From assembly GCF_040096455.1 (NCBI RefSeq), contig NZ_JBBMER010000006.1:1-64000 (forward strand): a DNA stretch of 64,000 nucleotides, given 5' to 3'. The stretch comes from Lachnospira rogosae. Its GTDB lineage: Bacteria; Bacillota; Clostridia; Lachnospirales; Lachnospiraceae. Both the position numbers and the translations under genes were made by a program. The notes below the pieces were generated by a model. That model was not told the origin of the DNA, made no database searches, and saw only the letters and a list, made by a program, of their open reading frames with translations. This document shows positions 18,730-26,580 of this stretch, piece after piece. Within the stretch, counting starts at the first letter, position 1; the number at the start of each line of letters is the position of its first letter.

Positions 18730-18804
18730 ATTATAAGAAGAATGCAGAGTTTAAGCCTTTGCTTGGATTAACAGGAAACAGGCTTACATTCTGTGAATAG
18801 TTAT

Positions 18805-18843
18805 AAAGAAACAGGCGGGATATTAAATCCCGCCTGTTTCTTT
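18805..18843 (+). terminator. Terminator after the nitroreductase gene
   Basis: AAAGAAACAGGCGGGA (18805-18820) and its exact reverse complement (18828-18843) form a 16-bp stem with a 7-nt loop; the 3' arm ends in TTTCTTT. The remaining part of the 323-bp gap to 19052 is AT-rich with nothing else recognisable. It may also end the convergent MATE transcript. Confidence 0.85.
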
Positions 18844-19052
18844 GCTTAGTGAATAATTGTTACTATAACTGAGTAATCAGTATAATTTAATCTTTTGTTG
18901 CTAATTCCAAAAAGATATTATTATTCTATCACTGTAAATACTATAAATCAAGTTCAATTAATCTGTAGTTGCGGCAAGATGTCTGTATTATTGAGTTCAA
19001 ATTTTAATCAAAATTTTATCATTTTTTATTCATAGTTTATATTCAGTGAAGC

Positions 19053-20381
19053 CTATTTTGCAATGGACCTGTAATTCCTTATAAGCAGCGGAAGTTCAGC
19101 AATAAGCATACCAATCCAGCCGGCAAGGTATGATAATGGGAGGGCTTCAATTCCCATGCCCATTACAAGTACGAGTGGGATAGCGGCTATAACACGTACG
19201 CCCATATTGATAAAGCTGCTTAAAAGTGTAATCTTTAAATCGCCAATTCCACGGAAATATCCCTGTATGCCGTTAGTAGCGGCTGGGAGTATATACATAA
19301 ATGAGATAAGGCGCAGATACTTAACACCATGCAGAATAACTTCTTCATCTTTAACAAACAGAAGCATAAGTGGTCGTGCAAGTATAAAGCACACGGCAAA
19401 AAGAATAATTCCATATATGAATTCAAGCATCATACCACATTTAAAGCCTTCTTTCATACGTTTTTTTTCATTAGCACCTTTGTTCTGAGCCATAAGTGCA
19501 GTCATAGCGTGGCCGATATTCTGCTCAGGAGTATACGCAAAATCATCAATTCTGTTGACAACAGCAAATGCAGCGGCTACGGACACGCCCATAGTGTTGA
19601 CGATTGCCTGAATGCCAATCTTTCCTAACTGGACAGTTGCCTGCTGCATAGCGGATACCCAGCCGTAGCTTATTGTCTTTTTAAGAAGTGAATTGTCAAA
19701 TACAAGCCATTTTCTGCCTAGCCTTAATATCTCGACACGCTTTTGTATGTATATAATACAGAATACACAGCACATCATTTCGCTTATTACAGTTGATATT
19801 GCACAGCCGTTGCTTCCCATTTTAAGGACAATTACAAAGAATAAATCTCCGAAAATATTAAGCAGTGAGCTTGCAATAAGGAAGTATAAAGGAGTCTGGC
19901 TGTCGCCTAATGCCCTTAATGTGCTTGAAAAGAAATTATATAAAAATGTAAATATCAATCCTAAAAATATAATTCTCATATAAGAAACAGTTAAATCCAT
20001 AATAGATGGGTCAACCTGTAACAATTTAAGAATAGGTCTTGAAAAGATAATGCAGCACAGGCTTAATATTGCAGAGAATACAGTGCCTGAAAGCATTGTT
20101 GTGCTTATCTGTCTTTGAAGCTTGTTGTAATCTTTAGCTCCGAATTGTGTACCCATAAGTATGCTCGCACCCATACACAGACCATTTAAGAATAAAATCA
20201 TAAGAGTCATTACAGGGTTGCATATACCAACAGCCGCAAGGGCTTCTTTACCTACGAATTGTCCTACAATAATACTGTCGACAGCGTTATATGTAAGCTG
20301 GAATAAGTTACCGAGGACTAACGGTATTGTAAATCCAACAAGGAGAGGCATAATTTTACCTTTTGTTAAATCTTTAGTCAT
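19053..20381 (-). CDS. MATE family multidrug/cation efflux protein
   Basis: Twelve-helix antiporter of 442 residues, with the N-terminal signature LVGFTIPLVLGNLFQLTYNA followed by VDSIIVGQFVG, and the repeated second half starting around residue 230. NorM/DinF-type MATE proteins export cationic drugs in exchange for Na+ or H+. The minus-strand ATG at 20381 is preceded by AGGAG. It is a single gene, divergent from the thiE fusion. Confidence 0.92.
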   Translation of the reverse strand: MTKDLTKGKIMPLLVGFTIPLVLGNLFQLTYNAVDSIIVGQFVGKEALAAVGICNPVMTLMILFLNGLCMGASILMGTQFGAKDYNKLQRQISTTMLSGTVFSAILSLCCIIFSRPILKLLQVDPSIMDLTVSYMRIIFLGLIFTFLYNFFSSTLRALGDSQTPLYFLIASSLLNIFGDLFFVIVLKMGSNGCAISTVISEMMCCVFCIIYIQKRVEILRLGRKWLVFDNSLLKKTISYGWVSAMQQATVQLGKIGIQAIVNTMGVSVAAAFAVVNRIDDFAYTPEQNIGHAMTALMAQNKGANEKKRMKEGFKCGMMLEFIYGIILFAVCFILARPLMLLFVKDEEVILHGVKYLRLISFMYILPAATNGIQGYFRGIGDLKITLLSSFINMGVRVIAAIPLVLVMGMGIEALPLSYLAGWIGMLIAELPLLIRNYRSIAK

Positions 20382-20524
20382 AATTAATCTCCTATCCTGC
20401 CCATAACAGGGCTTGTTAAGTTTATGATATTTTGCTAAAGATTTATTATAAGACAGTTGCTTTAAATTGAAAAGAATTATATTATACTAATGTAAAAAAA
20501 GTGTACGCAGAAATGGAGATTATT

Positions 20525-21784
20525 ATGAAAGTTACCCGTGAAGATATGCAGCTTTACGCCGTTACAGATACGCAATGGCTTAATGGCAGGGATTTCTATG
20601 AAGAAATTGAGAAAGTCCTTGCGGCAGGAGCTACATTTTTGCAGTTAAGAGAAAAGGATTCGACACACGAGGAGATTGTAAAAAAAGCATTGGCAATTAA
20701 ACCGATAGCAAGAAGATATGGTGTGCCATTTGTTATAGATGATGATATATACGCGGCGTTAGAGGCAGATGTTGACGGAGTTCATATAGGACAAAGTGAT
20801 GCAAGCTACGAAACAGCAAGAGAGCTTCTAGGACCTGACAAGATAATAGGAATGACAGTAAAGACACCAGAGCAGGCGGCAAATGCGGCAAGACTTGGTG
20901 CTGATTATGTTGGAATGGGAGCTGTATTTCATACAAGCACGAAGAAAGATGCCAAAGATTTAAGCAGGGATAATCTTCTTAAGCTTACAGCTATGCTTGA
21001 TATGCCGATAGTTGCAATTGGAGGCATTAATTATGACAACTGTGATTATTTAAAGGATACAGGCGTGGACGGAATTGCTGTTGTATCGGCGATATTTGCA
21101 AGTGATGACTGCTCGGAGGCGACAAGAAAGCTTTATAAGAAGACAAGAAAGCTGTTTAATTATAATAAGAACATAATATTTGATATGGATGGAACACTTG
21201 TTGACTCTATGCCGTTCTGGAAGAATAGTGCAAGGGAATATGCCATTTTAAGAGGTGCTAAGCTTCCAAAGAATTTTGATGAGATAACAGGAGTTATGGA
21301 CCTTTCGGAATATGCGGCTTATCTGCAAAATGTTCTTGGGATTGATACATCGCTAGAACAGATAACAGAGGCAGCAGTTGATATTATGAATAAGCATTAT
21401 GCAAGTGATATTCCTGCAAAGAAGGGAATGATAAAGCTTATAAGAAGAGAATATGAGGCTGGAAGCAAGCTTGTAATATTCAGTGCTTCCGATACTTCCA
21501 GTGTGGAAATTCTTCTTAAAAGGTTAGAAATATATGAATGTTTTGAGGGAATATACACAGTATATGATGTCGGCATAGGAAAGAGTGATAAGGAAAGCTA
21601 TAAAAAGGTTGCCAGGTCAGCAGGAATGGATATATCTGATACGTGGGTGTATGAGGATATTCTAAGAGGCGTTCGGGCGGCACATAATGCTGGATTGAAA
21701 GTGTGTGCTGTATATGATAAAGACTCGGCAGATGACTGGGATGAGATATGCAGTATTGCAGATAAATGTATAATAACCGGATAA
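20525..21784 (+). CDS. thiE: Thiamine-phosphate synthase fused to a HAD phosphatase
   Basis: Two-domain protein of 419 residues. Residues about 1-212 are ThiE, which joins HMP-PP and thiazole phosphate into thiamine phosphate. The family motifs are complete: LQLREK, VDGVHIGQSD, GMTVKT, GADYVGMGAVFHTSTKKDA and VAIGGI. Residues about 215-419 are a beta-phosphoglucomutase-like HAD hydrolase with all four motifs (FDMDGTLVDS, FSASDTSS, GKSDKES, VYEDILRGV). The phosphatase could act on thiamine phosphate or on a pathway side product; this is inferred. GGAG lies 7 bp before the ATG. No other thi genes are in the window. Confidence 0.92.
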   Translation: MKVTREDMQLYAVTDTQWLNGRDFYEEIEKVLAAGATFLQLREKDSTHEEIVKKALAIKPIARRYGVPFVIDDDIYAALEADVDGVHIGQSDASYETARELLGPDKIIGMTVKTPEQAANAARLGADYVGMGAVFHTSTKKDAKDLSRDNLLKLTAMLDMPIVAIGGINYDNCDYLKDTGVDGIAVVSAIFASDDCSEATRKLYKKTRKLFNYNKNIIFDMDGTLVDSMPFWKNSAREYAILRGAKLPKNFDEITGVMDLSEYAAYLQNVLGIDTSLEQITEAAVDIMNKHYASDIPAKKGMIKLIRREYEAGSKLVIFSASDTSSVEILLKRLEIYECFEGIYTVYDVGIGKSDKESYKKVARSAGMDISDTWVYEDILRGVRAAHNAGLKVCAVYDKDSADDWDEICSIADKCIITG

Positions 21785-21806
21785 TATGGATTGAAATGGA
21801 GAATAT

Positions 21807-22874
21807 ATGAAGAAGAAAGTTGTTGTAGGTATGTCAGGAGGTGTTGACTCATCTGTTGCCGCATATCTTTTAAAAGAGCAGGGTTATGACGTTATTGGCG
21901 TTACAATGCAGATATGGCAGGACGATGCAGTAGAGACAACAGAGAATGGCTGTTGTGGAATATCTGCTGTAGATGATGCAAGACGCGTGGCTGGACAGCT
22001 TGATATACCTTATTATGTAATGAATTTTAAGAATGAATTTAAGAAAAGTGTAATTGATTATTTTGTTGATGAATACAAGAGGGGAAGAACTCCTAATCCT
22101 TGTATCGCCTGCAACAGATATGTCAAATGGGAATCGCTTCTTAAAAGAAGCCTTGATATAGGTGCTGATTATATAGCAACTGGACATTATGCAAGAATAA
22201 GCCAGCTTGATAATGGCAGATATGCAATTAAGAACTCAGTAACAGCAAAGAAAGACCAGACATATGCACTTTATAATCTTACACAGAGCCAGCTTGCACA
22301 CACTCTTATGCCAGTTGGAGATTATACTAAAGATGAGATAAGAAAGATTGCGGCAGATAATTATCTTATGGTTGCAAATAAGCCGGACAGTATGGAGATA
22401 TGTTTTGTTCCTGATAATGATTATGCAGGATATATAGAAAGAACTACTGATTATAAGTCAGTTCCGGGCAATTTCGTTGATGTTGATGGTAATGTAATCG
22501 GAAAGCATAATGGAATTATCCACTATACTGTTGGACAGAGAAAAGGGCTTGGACTTGCTATGGGACATCCTGTATTTGTAGTTGCAGTAAGACCTGATAC
22601 CAATGAAGTTGTTATTGGTGAGAATAAAGATGTATTTACTGATACATTGTATGCTGGGAATCTTAATTTTATGGCAATTGAAGCCCTTAAAGAGCCAATG
22701 AGAGCAAGAGGAAAGATACGCTACAGCCATGAGGGTGCAGACTGTACAATAAGAATGATTGATGATAACACGCTTGAGTGTAAGTTTGATAAGCCACAAA
22801 GGGCAGTTACACCAGGACAGGCACTTGTATTATATGATGGTGAATATGTTCTTGGTGGAGGAACTATCATATAA
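21807..22874 (+). CDS. mnmA: tRNA 2-thiouridine(34) synthase
   Basis: Adenylates and thiolates U34 of tRNA-Glu, -Gln and -Lys, using persulfide sulfur. At 355 residues it shows the PP-loop GMSGGVDSSV at residues 8-17, the two catalytic cysteines in NPCIACNRYVKW and MEICFVPDN, and the C-terminal GQRKGLG segment. GGAG precedes the ATG. A cysteine desulfurase, the likely sulfur donor, lies 261 bp downstream behind its own promoter. Confidence 0.96.
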   Translation: MKKKVVVGMSGGVDSSVAAYLLKEQGYDVIGVTMQIWQDDAVETTENGCCGISAVDDARRVAGQLDIPYYVMNFKNEFKKSVIDYFVDEYKRGRTPNPCIACNRYVKWESLLKRSLDIGADYIATGHYARISQLDNGRYAIKNSVTAKKDQTYALYNLTQSQLAHTLMPVGDYTKDEIRKIAADNYLMVANKPDSMEICFVPDNDYAGYIERTTDYKSVPGNFVDVDGNVIGKHNGIIHYTVGQRKGLGLAMGHPVFVVAVRPDTNEVVIGENKDVFTDTLYAGNLNFMAIEALKEPMRARGKIRYSHEGADCTIRMIDDNTLECKFDKPQRAVTPGQALVLYDGEYVLGGGTII

Positions 22875-22876
22875 TG

Positions 22877-23040
22877 AGCACAAAAGAAAAGGAAGCGGCT
22901 GCGAAGCAGACATTTACTTTTCTTGTGCCATTAACGAACGAACAGTCGTGCGAAGCAGGACGAGAGAGTGCGATAGCACGGGTTCGTGAGTATAGGGTAG
23001 ATATAATAACGTTAAAGAAATAAAGAAAAGGAAGCGGCTG
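22877..23040. repeat. Structured intergenic element bounded by a 19-bp direct repeat
   Basis: AAAGAAAAGGAAGCGGCTG occurs at 22883-22901 and again at 23022-23040. Between them are several short stems: CTGC-GAA-GCAG; GCACAA..GAAAAG against CTTTTCTTGTGC; ACGAAC paired with GTTCGT around 22936-22986; and GTGC-GATA-GCAC. The segment starts directly after the mnmA stop and is richer in GC and CG than its surroundings. The 5' sequence GAGCACAAAAGAAAAG recurs at 24656-24671. It looks like an inserted or duplicated repeat element; function unknown. Confidence 0.55.
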
Positions 23041-23050
23041 TAAAATTTTC

Positions 23051-23078
23051 TTGACAATTACTATGTCTGCTTTATAAT
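23051..23078 (+). promoter_or_regulatory. Promoter of the cysteine desulfurase gene
   Basis: TTGACA (23051-23056), 16 bp, TATAAT (23073-23078): both boxes are consensus. Confidence 0.75.
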
Positions 23079-23135
23079 ATTTCATATTGGATAGATAGGT
23101 TGATATTCAGAAACAAAATGCGGAGGATAATAATA

Positions 23136-24323
23136 ATGAGTAAGTTTATTTATATGGATAATGCGGCTACAACAGCAGTAAGACAGGAAGTTGTTGATGC
23201 TATGGTGCCTTATTTTACAGAATCATACGCTAATCCATCAAGTGTATATAGTTTTGCACAGAAGACTAAGAATGATATGGAAGAAGCAAGAGAAACTATA
23301 GCTTCTATTCTCGGTGCGGCTAAGCCTAATGAAATATATTTTACAGGTGGCGGAAGCGAGTCTGATAACTGGGCATTAAAGGCAGCAGCAGAGGCATTTA
23401 AGTCAAAGGGTAATCACATTATTACAACTAAGATTGAACATCATGCAATTCTTCATACTTGCGAATGGCTTGAAAAGCACGGATATGAAGTGACATATCT
23501 TGATGTTGATGAATACGGAAAGGTTGACCCTATAGAATTCGAAGCGGCAATTAAAGATACAACAATACTTGCAAGCATAATGTTTGCTAATAATGAAATC
23601 GGTACAGTTGAGCCAATCAAGGAACTAGGTGCAATTGCACATTCTAAGGGAGTGATATTCCACACAGATGCTGTACAGGCATTTGCACATATTCCTATTA
23701 ATGTACAGGAAATGAATATTGATATGTTAAGCGCAAGCGGACATAAGTTCCACGGTCCTAAGGGAATTGGTTTCTTATATGTAAGCAACAAGGTTAAGAT
23801 TGGTTCATTTATTCACGGTGGTTCACAGGAGAGAAGCAGAAGAGCAGGAACTCACAATGTACCAGGTATTATCGGAATGGCTAAGGCGGCAAGCATTGCC
23901 AATACTAATATGTCAGAGAATATTAAGAATATCTCAGCAATAAGAGATCACATTATTGACAGAGTGTTAGCAGAAATTCCATACTCAAGAGTTAATGGTG
24001 ACAGAACAGACAGACTTCCTGGAAATGTTCATTTCTGTTTCAGATTTATTGAGGGTGAATCAATGCTTATTATGCTTGATCAGAAGGGAATATGTGGTTC
24101 ATCAGGTTCAGCCTGCACATCAGGTTCACTTGACCCATCACATGTTCTTCTTGCAATCGGACTTCCTCACGAGATAGCACACGGTTCATTAAGACTTTCA
24201 CTTGGTGAAGATGCAACAATCGAAGATGCTGATTATGTTGTAGATGAATTAAAGGGTATCGTAGAAAGATTAAGAAGCATGTCTCCTTTATACGAAGATT
24301 TCGTAAAAGAGCAGGGAAAATAA
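23136..24323 (+). CDS. nifS: Cysteine desulfurase, NifS/IscS type
   Basis: PLP enzyme taking sulfur from cysteine as a persulfide for Fe-S clusters and tRNA thiolation. The 395 residues include MDNAATT at the N terminus, the PLP-lysine segment SASGHKFHGPKG (near 203-214), RAGTHN, and the catalytic-cysteine loop GSSGSACTSG near 330. GGAGG precedes the ATG at 23136. No nifU/iscU gene follows, so with mnmA next door the main local job is probably tRNA thiolation; a wider role is possible. Confidence 0.93.
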   Translation: MSKFIYMDNAATTAVRQEVVDAMVPYFTESYANPSSVYSFAQKTKNDMEEARETIASILGAAKPNEIYFTGGGSESDNWALKAAAEAFKSKGNHIITTKIEHHAILHTCEWLEKHGYEVTYLDVDEYGKVDPIEFEAAIKDTTILASIMFANNEIGTVEPIKELGAIAHSKGVIFHTDAVQAFAHIPINVQEMNIDMLSASGHKFHGPKGIGFLYVSNKVKIGSFIHGGSQERSRRAGTHNVPGIIGMAKAASIANTNMSENIKNISAIRDHIIDRVLAEIPYSRVNGDRTDRLPGNVHFCFRFIEGESMLIMLDQKGICGSSGSACTSGSLDPSHVLLAIGLPHEIAHGSLRLSLGEDATIEDADYVVDELKGIVERLRSMSPLYEDFVKEQGK

Positions 24324-24360
24324 TAATATAATGTGTACGGTTTAATGTATACTTGTTGCA

Positions 24361-24400
24361 GCTGCAGTTGTCAGGATAATCTGATAGCTGCGGCTTTTTT
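24361..24400 (+). terminator. Terminator after the cysteine desulfurase gene
   Basis: GCTGCAGTTGTCAG (24361-24374) pairs over 14 positions, three of them G-U, with CTGATAGCTGCGGC (24381-24394). Six T follow. Confidence 0.85.
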
Positions 24401-24510
24401 ATGTAATAGGAAATTCCAATAGAATTCCCTATTACATAAAAGGCACTATATGCCGATTATGCACACTCGCACGAAGATGTATTTTATCGCAAGCGACCGT
24501 GCTCGGTGCA
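24401..24510. repeat. Hairpin pair between nifS and lrgA
   Basis: ATGTAATAGG with AATTC (24401-24416) pairs with GAATT and CCTATTACAT (24422-24437), giving a 15-bp stem with one mismatch. A second structure follows: TGCAC (24460-24464) with GTGCA (24506-24510), and GCACG (24469-24473) with CGTGC (24498-24502), closing a loop that holds TCGC-AA-GCGA. The G+C content exceeds the flanks. It is probably a repeated intergenic element; no gene is seen from 24324 to 24681. Confidence 0.5.
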
Positions 24511-24579
24511 GGAATGTGTTTTTACATATTCTTTTTTATATGTGTTATTGTATTTTTTGTGTATTTCTGGCGGATACAC

Positions 24580-24609
24580 TTGATATATATAACGAGGCAG
24601 AGATATAAT
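24580..24609 (+). promoter_or_regulatory. Candidate lrgAB promoter
   Basis: TTGATA (24580-24585), 18 bp, TATAAT (24604-24609), about 73 bp before lrgA. Confidence 0.45.
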
Positions 24610-24681
24610 AGTTGGCGAATTTGTGCACTGGACCGTTCAAATATATATGAAATAAGAGCACAAAAGAAAAGAGGTTTATTT

Positions 24682-25047
24682 ATGAAGTATCTTAAACAGT
24701 TTTTGATTATTCTTGTAATCTCGTTAGTGGGTGAATTGATGAATAAGTTCATACCACTTCCAGTACCGGCAAGTATCTATGGTATGGTTATCTTATTTGC
24801 TGGTCTTCTTACAGGATTGATTAAGCTTGACGCAGTTAAGGAAGCAGGACGATTTCTTATAGAAATTATGCCTGTAATGTTTATTCCTGCAGGAGTAGGT
24901 CTTATATCATCATGGCTTAATTTAAAGCCGATATTAGTTCCGATATGCATAATAACAGTTGCAACAATATTTACTGTTATGGGTGTAAGCGGACACGTTA
25001 CACAGTTTATTGTAAGACGTACTAAGAGAGGGGATAATAATGAATAG
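24682..25047 (+). CDS. lrgA: CidA/LrgA family holin-like protein
   Basis: Small membrane protein of 121 residues with four predicted helices. LrgA/CidA proteins act with LrgB/CidB in murein-hydrolase control and in pyruvate/metabolite transport. Visible family features are IPLPVPASIYGMVILF and FIPAGVGLISSW. The ATG at 24682 sits behind AGAGG; longer upstream readings in frame lack a ribosome site and run through a hairpin element. It overlaps lrgB by 8 bp, indicating translational coupling. The LytTR regulator in the window (46518) is of the family that controls lrgAB elsewhere, but a link is not shown. Confidence 0.9.
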   Translation: MKYLKQFLIILVISLVGELMNKFIPLPVPASIYGMVILFAGLLTGLIKLDAVKEAGRFLIEIMPVMFIPAGVGLISSWLNLKPILVPICIITVATIFTVMGVSGHVTQFIVRRTKRGDNNE

Positions 25048-25732
25048 TTTTTTTCTTGATTCAGCATTTGCGGGAGTAGCAATAAGTCTTATCGCATATA
25101 TGGCAGGAACATTTCTTAAAAAGAAGTTAAAGCTGGGATTGTTTAATCCACTGCTTATATCTATAATTGTAACTATGGTTGTATTAATAATTGGTAAAGT
25201 TGATTATGAAAGCTATAATGCCGGTGCGAAGTATCTTAGCTGGCTTTTGACACCAGCCACGGTGTGTCTTGCCATTCCTCTTTATGAGCAGTTCGAGCTT
25301 TTAAAAAGTAATTGTGCGGCAATTATATTAGGAATAGCATCGGGAGTTGTCACAAGCCTTGTTACAGTGCTTGTATTATCGGTGGTTTTTGGACTTACCC
25401 ACGAGCAATATGTAACATTGCTTCCAAAGTCAATTACAACTGCAATTGGTATGGGTGTATCAGAAGAACTTGGCGGATATGTAACGATTACAGTTGCAGT
25501 TATTGTTGTAACCGGAGTAATTGGCAATATATTAGCAGAATTTATATGTAAAGTATTCAGAATTACAGACCCGATAGCTAAAGGTGTTGCGATAGGAACA
25601 TCTGCACACGCTGTAGGAACAGCTAAAGCTATTGAAATGGGAGAGATAGAAGGTGCTATGAGCAGTCTTTCAATTGCTGTTGCAGGTATACTTACAGTAG
25701 TTGGTGCAAGTGTATTTGCGAACTTCTTATAA
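25040..25732 (+). CDS. lrgB: LrgB family membrane protein
   Basis: Partner of LrgA, 230 residues with about seven helices. The family core is visible: LLTPATVCLAIPLYEQF, LPKSITTAIGMGVSEELGG and ATSAHAVGT-like GTSAHAVGTAKAIEMGE. Start ATG overlaps the end of lrgA, with GAGGGGATAA upstream. Likely role as for lrgA: a two-component membrane export or autolysis-control system. Confidence 0.92.
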   Translation: MNSFFLDSAFAGVAISLIAYMAGTFLKKKLKLGLFNPLLISIIVTMVVLIIGKVDYESYNAGAKYLSWLLTPATVCLAIPLYEQFELLKSNCAAIILGIASGVVTSLVTVLVLSVVFGLTHEQYVTLLPKSITTAIGMGVSEELGGYVTITVAVIVVTGVIGNILAEFICKVFRITDPIAKGVAIGTSAHAVGTAKAIEMGEIEGAMSSLSIAVAGILTVVGASVFANFL

Positions 25733-25749
25733 AAGAATAAGAAGTTGTG

Positions 25750-25789
25750 ACACACAGGTTTCAAAATATTGAAGATTATTTCTGTGTGT
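25750..25789. repeat. Inverted repeat between lrgB and the kinase-like gene
   Basis: ACACACAG (25750-25757) and CTGTGTGT (25782-25789) form an 8-bp stem with a 24-nt loop. A mixed A/T run follows rather than a clean T-tract, so it is a weak candidate for the lrgAB terminator. Confidence 0.4.
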
Positions 25790-25831
25790 GAAAAAATTTT
25801 ATATATATAATAATGAGAATGGAGGATAAAT

Positions 25832-26404
25832 ATGATTATTACAATTGCAAGACAGTGTGGATGTATGGGTGATGAGATAGGTCAGAGACTTGCTGATGAG
25901 TATGGACTTACATTTTATAATAAGGAACATATTGTTAAGCTTGCTAAGGAAAAAGGGATATATGATAAATTCCCTTATTTCTTCTCCGAGATACCGGTAA
26001 ATGCTTTAATGCATTCTATAAGCAGTGACGAGAACAATGTACTGCTTAGCGAGGCAAGAAAAGCCCTTTATCCAATAATAGGTGACGGTGATTGTGTGAT
26101 AATAGGCAGGGGAGCTAATTACGCATTTTCTGACAGACCAGACAAGGTAAGCGTATTCTTAAGCGGAGATAAGGCTGAGAGAATTAAGCATATAGCAGAT
26201 GTCCATAATATTTCTGAAAGAAAGGCGAAGGTTGTTGTTAATGAAACTGACAGCAGGAGAGCAGAGTTTCATAAATATTGTTCTGATCAGGAATGGGGAA
26301 ATGCGGCATATTACGATATGTGTATAGATGAAACAAGAATTGGTGCTGACGGAGTTGTCGGAATTATAAAAGAATATATAAACAATTGTATGTTTGACAA
26401 ATAA
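25832..26404 (+). CDS. Cytidylate kinase-like family protein
   Basis: 190-residue protein of the AAA/cytidylate-kinase-like family common in Clostridia. The N terminus MIITIARQCGCMGDEIGQRL matches the family's loose P-loop (usually SRQ-G-GG-EIG), and IIGRGANYA and the ISERKAKVVVNETDSRRAEF arginine-rich segment are typical. Unlike true Cmk, it lacks a standard GxxGxGK[ST] Walker A, so activity is uncertain. GGAGG precedes the ATG. It is probably a single-gene transcript. Confidence 0.8.
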   Translation: MIITIARQCGCMGDEIGQRLADEYGLTFYNKEHIVKLAKEKGIYDKFPYFFSEIPVNALMHSISSDENNVLLSEARKALYPIIGDGDCVIIGRGANYAFSDRPDKVSVFLSGDKAERIKHIADVHNISERKAKVVVNETDSRRAEFHKYCSDQEWGNAAYYDMCIDETRIGADGVVGIIKEYINNCMFDK

Positions 26405-26580
26405 TTGCCAGACTGATATTATAGGAACATATTATCTTTGACACAATAGATAAAAATATACTAAATAAACAGATTAGTTCGGAAAGTGTGAATGAAGAAG
26501 TAAGATAACAGAGTGATAAGTCCTTCATATCTAAAGAAGTGTATACAGCTTATGAGGGCAGGCGTTAAAAGGGAGATTGT

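Noticed and set aside
22874..23023. Small gene of 49 residues overlapping the mnmA stop
   Set aside because: An open frame exists, but it coincides with the hairpin-rich repeat, uses codons that are rare in the neighbours (CGA, CGG, TCG), and its 5' part recurs as non-coding DNA before lrgA.
25832..26404. Genuine cytidylate kinase (cmk)
   Set aside because: No standard Walker A; the N terminus matches the separate cytidylate-kinase-like family.
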